DNA of 64,000 bases from JBDSSS01 sp963764195 (GTDB lineage Bacteria > Actinomycetota > Actinomycetes > Actinomycetales > Dermatophilaceae): contig CAVXRG010000004.1 in assembly GCA_963764195.1 (NCBI GenBank), positions 248,001-312,000 of the forward strand, written 5' to 3'. The notes beneath the pieces were generated by a model. That model worked only from the letters and a program-made list of their open reading frames with translations, made no database searches and had not been told where the DNA came from. Position numbers and translations under genes: made by a program. Below, in pieces: positions 7,019 through 15,147 of the stretch (the first letter of the stretch is position 1; every line of letters begins with the position of its first letter).

Positions 7019-8578
7019 TCAGGGGGTCCGGCTCACGACGAGCCGGGTCCAGGACATCGGGGGGAGGACCAGGCGACCGCGGCCCACGCCCGCGGCGTCG
7101 ACCGACCACTCCGCGCCCGCGAGGGCACGCATCCCGACCGGCTGACCAGCAGCGTCGTTGACCGTCCGGCGGTCTCCGCCCTCGGGCGTCGTCAGCACCG
7201 ACGCCGTCACGCGACTCGCCCCGTCGGCCGACAGCCCCGGCACGGCGAGCTCGACCTCGACCGCCCGGTCGGGGGACCGGTTCGTCAGGAACACCGTCAC
7301 CGACCCGTCCTCCCCGACGACCGCTGCCGCGTCCACCGCCGCCACCTCACCGTGCGCTCCCGTCGCGATCGAGTCCGACTCGACCACGGGACGCAGCGAC
7401 GTCGCCCCCACCGTCCCGGCCACGGCGGCAAAGGGAGCGAAGGTCGTCTGCTTCCATGCCGCCCCGCCCGGCTCGGTCATGATCGGCGCGATGACGTTGA
7501 CGAGCTGGGCGAGGTTCGCGACGGTCACCCGGTCGCAGTGCCGCAGCAGCACGCCGAGCAGCGAGCCGACGACGACGGCGTCGGCCACGTCGTAGACCTG
7601 CTCGAGCTGCCGGGGTCGCGTCCCCCCGCCGACCTCGACCATCTCCGGGTCCTCGACCGCGTTCCAGTCCGTCTGGTCCCAGACGTTCCACTCGTCGACG
7701 GCGATCCCGAGCGGGCTGCCGTCCGGCCGCGTCGCGCCGACCTCGTCCATGATCGCCGCGACCCGCTCGATGTAGCGCTCGAACGACACGGCGCTGGCGA
7801 GGAAGCCGGCGACGTCGCCGTCCCGCTCCTGCACGTAGGCGTGCACCGACACGTGGTCGACGAGGCCGTCCGTGTGCCGCAGCACCGTCCGCTCCCACTC
7901 ACCGAAGGTGGGCATCCCCTCGCCCGAGCTTCCGGCGACGACGAGCTCGACCCGTCGGTCGACCATCCGCATGAGCCGCGCGGTCTCCGCTGCGAGCCGG
8001 CCGTACTCGTCCGCGGTCTTGTGGCCGATCTGCCAGGGCCCGTCCATCTCGTTGCCGAGGCACCAGAGCGTGATGTCGAACGGCTCGTCGTCCCCGTTCG
8101 CGCGCCGACGGTCGCTCAGCGTCGTCCCCGACGGGTGGTTCGCGTACTCGAGCACGTCGGCCGCCTCCTGCAGCCCGCGGGTGCCGAGGTTGACGGCATA
8201 CATCACCTCGACGCCTGCCGTCCGCGCCCAGTGGACGAACTCGTGCAGCCCGACGCTGTTGTCGTCGACCGTGTGCCACGCCGGGTCGAGCCGCACCGGC
8301 CGCTCCTCGAGCGGCCCCACGCCGTCCTCCCAGCGGTAGCCCGAGACGAAGTTCCCGCCCGGGTAGCGCACGACCGTGACACCGAGCTCGCGCGTCAGGT
8401 CGAGCACGTCGCCGCGGAAGCCCTGCGCGTCGGCGGTGGGGTGCCCGGGTTCGTGGATCCCCGTCGTGACGGCGCGGCCGAGGTGCTCGACGAACGACCC
8501 GAAGAGCCGCGGTGGCACCGGGCCCACTTGCTCGGCGGGGTCAACGGTGATGCGCGCGTGCAGGGTCTCGGGGGTCAC
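7019..8578 (-). CDS. abfA: Alpha-L-arabinofuranosidase, GH51
   Basis: A 519-residue cytoplasmic glycoside hydrolase without a signal peptide. The acid/base Glu lies in WCLGNEMDG (near residue 173) and the nucleophile Glu in VDEWNVW (near 296), inside a TIM barrel preceded by RLFGSFVEHLGR and VRYPGGNFVSGY, with a C-terminal beta domain. GH51 enzymes release terminal arabinofuranose from arabinoxylan or arabinan oligosaccharides. It stands alone, with no transporter or regulator beside it. GTATGCCG occurs just upstream of its start at 8591. Confidence 0.92.
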   Translation of the reverse strand: MTPETLHARITVDPAEQVGPVPPRLFGSFVEHLGRAVTTGIHEPGHPTADAQGFRGDVLDLTRELGVTVVRYPGGNFVSGYRWEDGVGPLEERPVRLDPAWHTVDDNSVGLHEFVHWARTAGVEVMYAVNLGTRGLQEAADVLEYANHPSGTTLSDRRRANGDDEPFDITLWCLGNEMDGPWQIGHKTADEYGRLAAETARLMRMVDRRVELVVAGSSGEGMPTFGEWERTVLRHTDGLVDHVSVHAYVQERDGDVAGFLASAVSFERYIERVAAIMDEVGATRPDGSPLGIAVDEWNVWDQTDWNAVEDPEMVEVGGGTRPRQLEQVYDVADAVVVGSLLGVLLRHCDRVTVANLAQLVNVIAPIMTEPGGAAWKQTTFAPFAAVAGTVGATSLRPVVESDSIATGAHGEVAAVDAAAVVGEDGSVTVFLTNRSPDRAVEVELAVPGLSADGASRVTASVLTTPEGGDRRTVNDAAGQPVGMRALAGAEWSVDAAGVGRGRLVLPPMSWTRLVVSRTP

Positions 8579-8685
8579 AGGCGTCCTCTCGTATGCCGGT
8601 CAGCCGGCCTCGCCGGCGCCGTGTCCCGAACGTACCCGCTGCCCCTCACCACCGGGCGGGTGGACCCCAGGAGAGATCGGCCTCC

Positions 8686-9222
8686 TCAGGACCGCGGGCC
8701 CTTCCGGCGCACGTTCGCGACGCCCTCCATCGCCTCGCGCAGCTCGGCGAGCCAGTCCTGCTCGTGCTGCCCGACGAGCCGCACGCACCAGGCGAGCGCC
8801 TCGGCGCGCGACCGGGCGACGCCGGCGTCGACGAGGGTGTCGAGGACGAGTCGCTCGGGCTGGCGCAGCCGCGTCATCGTCGGGGCCGCCAGGTGGGTGT
8901 AGAGCTCGTGCCGGTCGCCGACCCGGACGCCCCACGAGACCTTGCGCTCGAAGCGGTGCTCGGCCTCCCGGGCGATCTCGATGCGGCGCCCGCGGGTGTC
9001 CTCGCGGAAGGCCTTGGCCCGCCCGGCCCGGGCCTCGCTCGACTCGGCCTCGCTGGCGTCGGCGAGCTCGACGTCGGTGAGGGTGAGCACGATGGTGATC
9101 TCGTCGCGGTCGACGGTCACCTCGGGCGCCGTCGCCTGCCACTCCTGGGGGAGGCGGCCGGTGAACCAGCCGCGGACCCGCTCGACGTCCGTCGGCGTAT
9201 CTGGATTTGCATGTGTAATCAT
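8686..9222 (-). CDS. Uncharacterised protein, possibly autoregulatory
   Basis: A 178-residue acidic-to-basic soluble protein starting at ATG 9222. The middle (about 70-110) is rich in Glu and Arg. The C-terminal 60 residues (RQPERLVLDTLVDAGVARSR onward) resemble the ribbon-helix-helix or short helical repressor style in which a helix pair follows a Ser/Arg-rich turn; this is only a resemblance. A -10-like TAATCT sits exactly 7 nt before the ATG, and a 9-bp inverted repeat spans the -10 and the start codon. No named family is recognised. Confidence 0.6.
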   Translation of the reverse strand: MITHANPDTPTDVERVRGWFTGRLPQEWQATAPEVTVDRDEITIVLTLTDVELADASEAESSEARAGRAKAFREDTRGRRIEIAREAEHRFERKVSWGVRVGDRHELYTHLAAPTMTRLRQPERLVLDTLVDAGVARSRAEALAWCVRLVGQHEQDWLAELREAMEGVANVRRKGPRS

Positions 9223-9233
9223 GTAATCCAGAT
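9199..9233 (-). promoter_or_regulatory. Palindrome over -10 and start codon of the 8686-9222 gene
   Basis: ATCTGGATT (9199-9207) and AATCCAGAT (9225-9233) are exact inverted copies with a 17-nt centre. On the - strand TAATCT (9235-9230) is the presumed -10, and the ATG follows after 7 nt. A protein bound here would block a leaderless transcript. Confidence 0.5.
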
Positions 9234-9528
9234 TACGCCGCTGGGACGACGGGTCAAGGCCCAGCGGCATACCTTCGCTGCTGGCGGAACCGAAACCCGA
9301 AGCCGCGTCGTCAGTGCCGGACGAGGCCGAGGGCCGGCACCGAGTTCTCGAAGCCGAGCAGGCTCGAGCAGACCCCTGCACGCGAACGCGCCCATCGCTC
9401 TTCCCCTCGATCGTCCCGTTTGACGGGGCAACGCCAGGGCCGCGACGTGTCCGGGGCGTGAACCGCCCGATCCGTGGCCGAGCGGTCCCACCGTGGGCCC
9501 ATGGACCGCGGCCGTAGACTCTCGCCCC
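9234..9528. other. Intergenic region with the guaB1 promoter
   Basis: Divergent spacer. One GTATGCCG octamer lies at 9265-9272 (as CGGCATAC). A -10-like TAGACT at 9515-9520 lies 8 nt before the GTG of guaB1, implying a leaderless or nearly leaderless mRNA. Nothing else recognised. Confidence 0.5.
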
Positions 9529-10965
9529 GTGCAGTTCCTCAACGGTCTCCCGCCCCAGCACGACCTCACCTACGACGACGTCTTCATGGTCCCGAGCCGC
9601 TCGTCCGTGACGAGCCGACTCGACGTCGACCTCGCCAGCGTCGACGGGAGCGGCACGACGATCCCGCTCGTCGTCGCCAACATGACGGCGATCGCCGGGC
9701 GCCGGATGGCGGAGACGGTCGCCCGTCGCGGGGGCCTCACCGTCATCCCCCAGGACATCCCGGTCGAGGTCGTCGCCGAGGTCGTCGCCTGGGTCAAGCA
9801 GCGCCACCTCGTCCACGACACGGCGATCACCCTCGACCCGCACACGACGGCCGGCGAAGCCCTCGTCCTGCTCGGCAAGCGGGCCCACGGCGCCGGGGTC
9901 GTCGTCGAGGGGCGTCGCCCCGTCGGGATCGTCACCGAGAAGGACCTCACCGGCGTCGACCGCTTCACCCAGCTGTCCGACGTCATGCACCGCGACATGG
10001 TCGTGCTCCCCGAGGACGTCACCCCGCAGGACGCCTTCGCGCAGCTGTCGCAGATGCGGCGCAAGGTCGCCCCGGTCGTGTCGGCGGGCGGTGACCTCAT
10101 CGGCATCGTCACCCGCGGGGGAGCGCTGCGATCCGGGCTCTACACCCCGGCCGTCGACGGGCAGGGCCGCCTGCGCGTCGCCGCCGCCGTCGGCATCAAC
10201 GGTGACGTCGCGGCCAAGGCCGAGCAGGTGCTCGCCACCGGCGCGGACGTCCTCGTCATCGACACCGCCCACGGCCACCAGGACAAGATGCTCGACGCCC
10301 TCCGCGCCGTGCGGGCCCTCTCGCCGGAGGTGCCCGTCGTCGCCGGCAACGTCGTCTCGGCCGCCGGCACCCGCGACCTCATCGAGGCCGGCGCCGACAT
10401 CGTCAAGGTCGGCGTCGGACCGGGCGCCATGTGCACGACCCGGATGATGACCGCCGTCGGACGTCCGCAGTTCTCCGCCGTCCTCGAGTGTGCTTCTGCT
10501 GCAGCAGATCTCGGCAAGCACGTCTGGGCCGACGGCGGGGTGCGCCACCCGCGCGACGTCGCCCTGGCGCTCGCCGCCGGCGCGTCGAACGTCATGATCG
10601 GGTCGTGGTTCGCCGGGACGCTCGAGTCCCCGGGCGACCTCTACACCGACAACGACGGCAAGCAGTACAAGGAGTCGTTCGGCATGGCGAGCTCGCGCGC
10701 CGTCCGCAACCGCACGGCGACCGACACCCCCTACGACCGCGCCCGCAAGGCGCTCTTCGAGGAGGGCATCAGCACCGCCCGGATGTACATCGACCCCGCG
10801 CGCCCCTCGGTCGAGGACGTCATCGACCAGATCATCGCGGGCCTGCGGAGCAGCTGCACGTATGCCGGTGCGCGCACCCTCGAGGAGTTCGCCGACCGGG
10901 CGATCGTCGGGCTCCAGAGCACGGCCGGCTTCGCCGAGGGTCGCCCGCTGCACACCTCCTGGTGA
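9529..10965 (+). CDS. guaB1: GuaB1-type IMP dehydrogenase-family protein (GMP reductase-like)
   Basis: A 478-residue TIM-barrel enzyme of the IMPDH/GMPR family. Two CBS motifs interrupt the barrel (about 95-210), the phosphate-binding Gly-rich stretch follows, and the catalytic Cys is in VGPGAMCTTRMMT (near 303). The GuaB1 branch of actinobacteria is distinct from the true IMP dehydrogenase GuaB2 and has been linked to GMP reductase activity in mycobacteria, returning GMP to IMP. The CBS domains probably bind adenine nucleotides for control. The GTG start is supported by TAGACT 8 nt upstream; no ribosome site is needed on a leaderless mRNA. Confidence 0.88.
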   Translation: MQFLNGLPPQHDLTYDDVFMVPSRSSVTSRLDVDLASVDGSGTTIPLVVANMTAIAGRRMAETVARRGGLTVIPQDIPVEVVAEVVAWVKQRHLVHDTAITLDPHTTAGEALVLLGKRAHGAGVVVEGRRPVGIVTEKDLTGVDRFTQLSDVMHRDMVVLPEDVTPQDAFAQLSQMRRKVAPVVSAGGDLIGIVTRGGALRSGLYTPAVDGQGRLRVAAAVGINGDVAAKAEQVLATGADVLVIDTAHGHQDKMLDALRAVRALSPEVPVVAGNVVSAAGTRDLIEAGADIVKVGVGPGAMCTTRMMTAVGRPQFSAVLECASAAADLGKHVWADGGVRHPRDVALALAAGASNVMIGSWFAGTLESPGDLYTDNDGKQYKESFGMASSRAVRNRTATDTPYDRARKALFEEGISTARMYIDPARPSVEDVIDQIIAGLRSSCTYAGARTLEEFADRAIVGLQSTAGFAEGRPLHTSW

Positions 10966-11021
10966 CCGCTCCCTGGTGCGAGCCCGCTGACGCGGGCCGG
11001 CGCGAGCGGGAGGCCACGGAC

Positions 11022-11060
11022 ACGACGAACGCCCCGGCGGCATACCGGGGCGTTCGTCGT
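11022..11060. terminator. Bidirectional terminator between guaB1 and the desaturase
   Basis: Perfect 16-bp arms, ACGACGAACGCCCCGG at 11022-11037 and its complement at 11045-11060, around the loop CGGCATA. It serves the convergent guaB1 (+) and desaturase (-) transcripts. Confidence 0.85.
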
Positions 11061-11092
11061 TGCTGACCGGCGGTGCCGGTCCCGCAGGCGGG

Positions 11093-12367
11093 TCAGCGCG
11101 TCGCGCCGGCCTTCGTCTTGGCCGGCTTGTTGAACTTGCCGGTCGGGACGTAGCGGCCCGAGGACGGGACCTTGTTGGGCAGTGCCAAGCGGAAGACCTT
11201 GGCCCACGCCTGGCCGACCTGGCGGTGGATCGGACCGGTCGTGTAGGGCAGGCCGTAACGCTGGCAGATCTCGCGCATCTCGACCGCGACCTCGTGGTAG
11301 CGGTTGGAGGGCAGGTCGGGGAAGCAGTGGTGCTCGATCTGGTGGCTGAGGTTGCCGGTCATCAGGTGCATCGTCTTGCTGCCGGAGATGTTGGCCGAGC
11401 CGAGCATCTGGCGGATGTACCAGTCGCCGCGGGTCTCACCCTCGATCTCCTCCTCGGTGAAGGTGTCGACCCCGTCGGGGAAGTGGCCGCAGAAGATGAC
11501 CGAGTGGGCCCACACGTTGCGAATCGCGTTGGCGGTGAAGGTGCCGAGGAGCGCCTGCTTGCCGGAGCCGAGGAGCGCCGCGGCGGCCGGGGTCGCGGCA
11601 TAGTCCTTGGTGAACTGGCGTGCGACCTTGCGGCCGACCGCCTTGAGGTCACCCTGGAGCGCCTCGGTGCTCTTGTCGCCGTCCTGCCACGCCTCGAGCT
11701 CGAGGTCGTAGATCGCGATGCCCCACTCGAAGAAGGGCGCGAGCACCGTGTTGATGACGGGGTTGAGCAGGTTGAACGGGCGCCACGGCTGGTCCTTGTC
11801 CATCCGGAGCAGCGAGTAGCCGACGTCCTTGTCCTTGCCCAGCACGTTCGTCCACGTGTGGTGCAGGTCGTTGTGGGTGTGCTTCCACGCCGCGGCCGGC
11901 GTGACGAAGTCCCACTCCCACGTCGTGCTGTGGATGTCGGGGTCGCGCATCCAGTCCCACTGGCCGTGCAGGACGTTGTGGCCGATCTCCATGTTCTCGA
12001 GGATCTTCGCGACGGAGAGCATCGCGGTGCCGGCGACGAACGCCGTCTTCTTCTTGGAGAACATCAGGGTGGCTCGGCCGGCGATCTCGAGAGTGCGCTG
12101 GGCGCGGATGACGCGGCGGATGTAAGCGGCGTCGGCGGCGCCGCGGCTCGCGACGATGCGGTCGCGGATCGCGTCGAGCTCGCGGCCGAGGGCCTCGACC
12201 TGCTCGTCGCTGAGGTGCGCGGCGGCGGCCGGGCGCTGGGCCGGGGCACCGGTCGCGGCGAGGATCGGCTTGCGCGGCGTGAGCGGTGCGTTCGTCCCGG
12301 GCGCCGCAGGAGCAGCGGTCGGGGTGGTGGTGGTCTGGGTGGACGGCTTGGTCACCGTGGTGGTCAT
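11093..12367 (-). CDS. Membrane fatty acid (acyl-CoA) desaturase, DesA3-like
   Basis: A 424-residue di-iron desaturase with the three histidine boxes GHNVLHGQW (near 133), HNDLHHTW (near 167) and HQIEHHCFP (near 344). The first 50 residues are a Thr/Pro/Ala-rich tail. Two hydrophobic hairpins flank the boxes. The family inserts a delta-9 type double bond in acyl-CoA or membrane lipids. AAAGGA precedes the ATG. It lies 16 bp after its ferredoxin-reductase partner, the same pairing as mycobacterial DesA3 and Rv3230c, and is probably controlled by the divergent PucR-type regulator. Confidence 0.9.
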   Translation of the reverse strand: MTTTVTKPSTQTTTTPTAAPAAPGTNAPLTPRKPILAATGAPAQRPAAAAHLSDEQVEALGRELDAIRDRIVASRGAADAAYIRRVIRAQRTLEIAGRATLMFSKKKTAFVAGTAMLSVAKILENMEIGHNVLHGQWDWMRDPDIHSTTWEWDFVTPAAAWKHTHNDLHHTWTNVLGKDKDVGYSLLRMDKDQPWRPFNLLNPVINTVLAPFFEWGIAIYDLELEAWQDGDKSTEALQGDLKAVGRKVARQFTKDYAATPAAAALLGSGKQALLGTFTANAIRNVWAHSVIFCGHFPDGVDTFTEEEIEGETRGDWYIRQMLGSANISGSKTMHLMTGNLSHQIEHHCFPDLPSNRYHEVAVEMREICQRYGLPYTTGPIHRQVGQAWAKVFRLALPNKVPSSGRYVPTGKFNKPAKTKAGATR

Positions 12368-12383
12368 AGAGGTGTTTCCTTTC

Positions 12384-13451
12384 TCAGATGTCCAGGTGGA
12401 CGGGGCCGGCGGCAGCGTTGACGCACGTCTGGATGAGGTCGCCCTCGTCCCCGTGCACCTCACCGGTGCGCAGGTCTCGGACCTTGCCGGCGACGAGGGG
12501 GGTGAGGCAGCTGCGGCAGATACCCATTCGGCACCCGCTCGGCATGACCACACCGCTCTCCTCTCCGGCTTCGAGGAGGGGGATGTCGCCACCGACCTCC
12601 ACCTCCTTGTCGGACTTCTCGAACGTGACGAGCCCACCCTGTCCGCCGGTCCCCGGCAGCAGGACGGGCGCGAAGCGCTCGATCGTCAGTTGGGTCTGCC
12701 CGTCGTCGCCGCTGTGCTCCCAGAGGGTGCTCGCGGCGTCGAGGAAGTCGGTGGGGCCGCAGGCGTATGCCGTGCGGCTGCGCCAGTCGGGGCACAGCGT
12801 CTCGAGGTCGGCGGGGTCGCTGAGGTCGAGACGTCGGCCCTGCGGCTCGCGGGTGTACCAGTGCTTGACCGTGAGGCCGGGGAACTGGTCGGCGAGCTCG
12901 AGCAGCTCGTCGTGGAAGAGCGCGTCGGCGCGGCTGCGCGCCGAGTGGATGAGCACGACGTCGGCGTCGGGACGACGCGGCACGAGGGTGCGGATCATCG
13001 ACATGACGGGGGTGAGCCCGCTGCCGGCGGTGAGCATGAGGAGCGGCACGGGGTGCTCGGGCAGGCGGAAGTCGCCCTGCGGGACGTCGAGGAAGAGGAC
13101 GTCGCCGACCTTCGTCGTGCGCGCCAGGGCCGTGGAGACGAAGCCGATCGCCGTGACGGTGATCGCCGGGTCGTGCCCGGCCGCGGCGGAGAGGGAGTAG
13201 CTGCGCCACTGGCGCACCCCGTCGATCTCGACGCCGATGCGGGCCCACTGGCCGGCCTCGTGGGCGTTCCAGCCCTTGCCGGGCCGGAAGTGGATCGTCG
13301 TGCTCTCGGACGTCTCGCGGACGACCTTGGTCACGACGCCACGCAGCTGGCGCGCGGACGACAGCGGGTTGACGAGGGCCAGGAAGTCCTCAGGCTTGAG
13401 CGGCGTCGTCAGCAGCGAGGCGACGCGTCGGAGAGGTCTGATCTGGGCCAT
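12384..13451 (-). CDS. Ferredoxin reductase with C-terminal 2Fe-2S domain (desaturase electron donor)
   Basis: A 355-residue flavoprotein. The FAD motif RSYSLS is near residue 85, the NAD(P)-binding LMLTAGSGLTPVMSMI follows, and the C-terminal plant-type ferredoxin domain has CRMGICRSC near 305 plus a fourth Cys in QTCVN. It passes electrons from NAD(P)H to the downstream desaturase in the same operon. The ATG at 13451 opens the operon. The 100-bp divergent gap to the regulator gene must hold both promoters. Confidence 0.9.
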   Translation of the reverse strand: MAQIRPLRRVASLLTTPLKPEDFLALVNPLSSARQLRGVVTKVVRETSESTTIHFRPGKGWNAHEAGQWARIGVEIDGVRQWRSYSLSAAAGHDPAITVTAIGFVSTALARTTKVGDVLFLDVPQGDFRLPEHPVPLLMLTAGSGLTPVMSMIRTLVPRRPDADVVLIHSARSRADALFHDELLELADQFPGLTVKHWYTREPQGRRLDLSDPADLETLCPDWRSRTAYACGPTDFLDAASTLWEHSGDDGQTQLTIERFAPVLLPGTGGQGGLVTFEKSDKEVEVGGDIPLLEAGEESGVVMPSGCRMGICRSCLTPLVAGKVRDLRTGEVHGDEGDLIQTCVNAAAGPVHLDI

Positions 13452-13550
13452 GGAACCACTATGGGCCTCGAACCCTGTGAATCTCTTGGGGCTGGGCGTA
13501 CTCTTTGCCCTGAGAATCTGTCGTGCCGCGACAACATGTGGAGGTGCAGT

Positions 13551-14777
13551 GTGGTCCACGCCACGTCTGACCCTCCCTGGTTATTTCTCCCGACCGAAAT
13601 CAGCGAGGTTCTGCGCCCGGCCGTGCCGGACGTCGTCGAGGCGATCATCGAGGTGATCCCGCTCGACGTGCCGGTCTATGCGATGCCGATGGAGGGCCGT
13701 TTCGGCCAGGGGGTGCGCCAGGGCGTCCAGATCGCGCTCAACCGGTTCCTCGACCTGCCCGGGACCCGCCTGCCGGCCCTCTCGCCGGAGGACAAGTGGG
13801 TCTACGAGCGGCTCGGCGGCGGCGAGGTCCGCTCCGGCCGCAGCCTCGAGTCGCTCCTCGCCGCCTACCGCTCCGGGGCACGCGTGACCTTCCGGGCCAT
13901 CTCCCGGGCCGTCGACATGACGAGCCTGCCGCCCGACGTCCTGCTCGCGCTCGGAGAGTCGCTCTTCGCCTACATCGACGAGCTGAGCTCGGCGAGCGCG
14001 CAGGGCTACGCGCAGGAGCAGTCGGAGCGGGCGGGTGAGCAGCTGCGCCGGCGCGGGGAGGTCGTCGAGATGATCCTGCGCGGGGACGCGGGCGACGGCT
14101 CGGTGGCGCGCTCCGTGGCGGCCATCGGCTGGACGCTGCCGGAGACCCTCGTCGTCGCCGTCGTGCCGGACTCACACGTCGACGGCCTGCGGGCCGCCCT
14201 GGGCCGGGACGCCCTCGTCGCGGAGCGGGGCACCGACGTCGTCGTGCTCATGCCCTTCGTCAACCGCAGCGCGCGTCGCCGGGACCTCGAGCGGGCCCTG
14301 CACGGCCGCCAGGCGATCGTCGGCCCGCCGCGACCGTGGCAGCAGGCCGCCGAGTCGCTCCACCTCGCGGTGACCGCCGGGGTCCGGGGCCTGTCCTCGG
14401 AGCCGCCGACCCCGTCCGGACCGGCGCCCTCGGAGGACGCGAAGGTGGGCTCTGCTTCGGGTCGACCGGTCTGGGTCGACGACCGCCTCGCCGAGCTCGT
14501 CGTGCGGTCCGAGCCGCTCGCCGTGGCCGATCTCGCCCGGCGCCGATTGGCGCCGCTCGACGACCTGCGTCCGGCGACGAGGGAGCGGCTCGCGGAGACC
14601 CTGCTGGCCTGGCTGCGCCACCAGGGCCAGCGGGCTCCGATCGCGGCGGAGCTCTTCGTGCACCAGCAGACGGTCGGCTACCGGGTGGCCCAGCTCAAGG
14701 AGCTCTTCGGTGACGGCCTCGACGACCCCGAGGTCCGCTTCGAGCTCGAGCTCGTCCTGCGCGCCGGCTACCGCTGA
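13551..14777 (+). CDS. PucR-family transcriptional regulator
   Basis: A 408-residue protein with an N-terminal sensor-like helical region (to about 160), a GGDEF-like central fold and a C-terminal PucR helix-turn-helix (RAPIAAELFVHQQTVGYRVAQLKELFG at about 365-391). GGAGG at 13540-13544 sits 6 nt before the GTG at 13551, which decides that start over the ATG at 13536. It is divergent from the desaturase/reductase operon and is its likely regulator, by analogy with other regulator-desaturase pairs (inference). Confidence 0.82.
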   Translation: MVHATSDPPWLFLPTEISEVLRPAVPDVVEAIIEVIPLDVPVYAMPMEGRFGQGVRQGVQIALNRFLDLPGTRLPALSPEDKWVYERLGGGEVRSGRSLESLLAAYRSGARVTFRAISRAVDMTSLPPDVLLALGESLFAYIDELSSASAQGYAQEQSERAGEQLRRRGEVVEMILRGDAGDGSVARSVAAIGWTLPETLVVAVVPDSHVDGLRAALGRDALVAERGTDVVVLMPFVNRSARRRDLERALHGRQAIVGPPRPWQQAAESLHLAVTAGVRGLSSEPPTPSGPAPSEDAKVGSASGRPVWVDDRLAELVVRSEPLAVADLARRRLAPLDDLRPATRERLAETLLAWLRHQGQRAPIAAELFVHQQTVGYRVAQLKELFGDGLDDPEVRFELELVLRAGYR

Positions 14778-14785
14778 CCCGTCAA

Positions 14786-14844
14786 CCCGTCGAGTGGGCA
14801 CTTTCGCCCGCCCGGCCGGCGGACGAAAGTGCCCACTCGACGGG
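14786..14844. repeat. GTCGAGTGGGCACTTT-family intergenic palindrome
   Basis: Arms of 21 bp, CCCGTCGAGTGGGCACTTTCG (14786-14806) split as CCCGTCGAGT and GGGCACTTTCG, with an exact complement at 14824-14844 around a 17-nt GC-only loop. It lies just past the regulator stop codon and can terminate it. The same core recurs at 52681, 59115 and 61157. Confidence 0.75.
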
Positions 14845-14855
14845 AAGGGGGAACG

Positions 14856-14894
14856 GCAGCAGCGCCGCACCCTTGGGGGTAGCGGCGCTGCTGC
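14856..14894 (-). terminator. Terminator of the tRNA-Glu/tRNA-Asp transcript
   Basis: GCAGCAGCGCCGC (14856-14868) and its exact complement (14882-14894) form a 13-bp stem directly beyond the 3' end of tRNA-Asp. Confidence 0.7.
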
Positions 14895-14903
14895 GTTCTC
14901 GAG

Positions 14904-14977
14904 CGACCCCGACCGGGCTCGAACCGGCGACCTCCGCCGTGACAGGGCGGCGCGCTAACCAACTGCGCTACGGGGCC
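14904..14977 (-). tRNA. tRNA-Asp (GTC)
   Basis: Complementary-strand cloverleaf: acceptor GGCCCCG pairing with CGGGGTC (one G-U), D arm GCGC, anticodon stem CCGCC/GGCGG with loop CTGTCAC (anticodon GTC), T loop TTCGAGC and discriminator G. No CCA is encoded. It is transcribed with tRNA-Glu. Confidence 0.93.
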
Positions 14978-15009
14978 TAGATGGTGGTGCTGGGTGGAAC
15001 TGTACTGCG

Positions 15010-15082
15010 TATCCCCAACGGGATTCGAACCCGTGCTGCCGCCGTGAAAGGGCGGAGTCCTAGGCCGCTAGACGATGGGGAC
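15010..15082 (-). tRNA. tRNA-Glu (TTC)
   Basis: Complementary-strand cloverleaf: acceptor GTCCCCA with TGGGGAT (one G-U), anticodon stem CCGCC/GGCGG with loop CTTTCAC (anticodon TTC), and T loop TTCGAAT. Discriminator A. It lies 32 bp upstream of tRNA-Asp on the same strand. Confidence 0.92.
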
Positions 15083-15147
15083 CGGCCCGACCTATCCGTT
15101 TGGGACTTGCGAAACTGTAGTGGCTTTTCCGGCCCCGGCCAAATCCG

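Noticed and set aside
9234..9528. Riboswitch or structured RNA before guaB1
   Set aside because: No recognisable conserved hairpin set; the TAGACT promoter 8 nt before the start leaves no leader for one.
13536..13551. ATG 13536 as start of the PucR-type regulator
   Set aside because: The GGAGG at 13540-13544 lies inside that start and is correctly spaced for GTG 13551.
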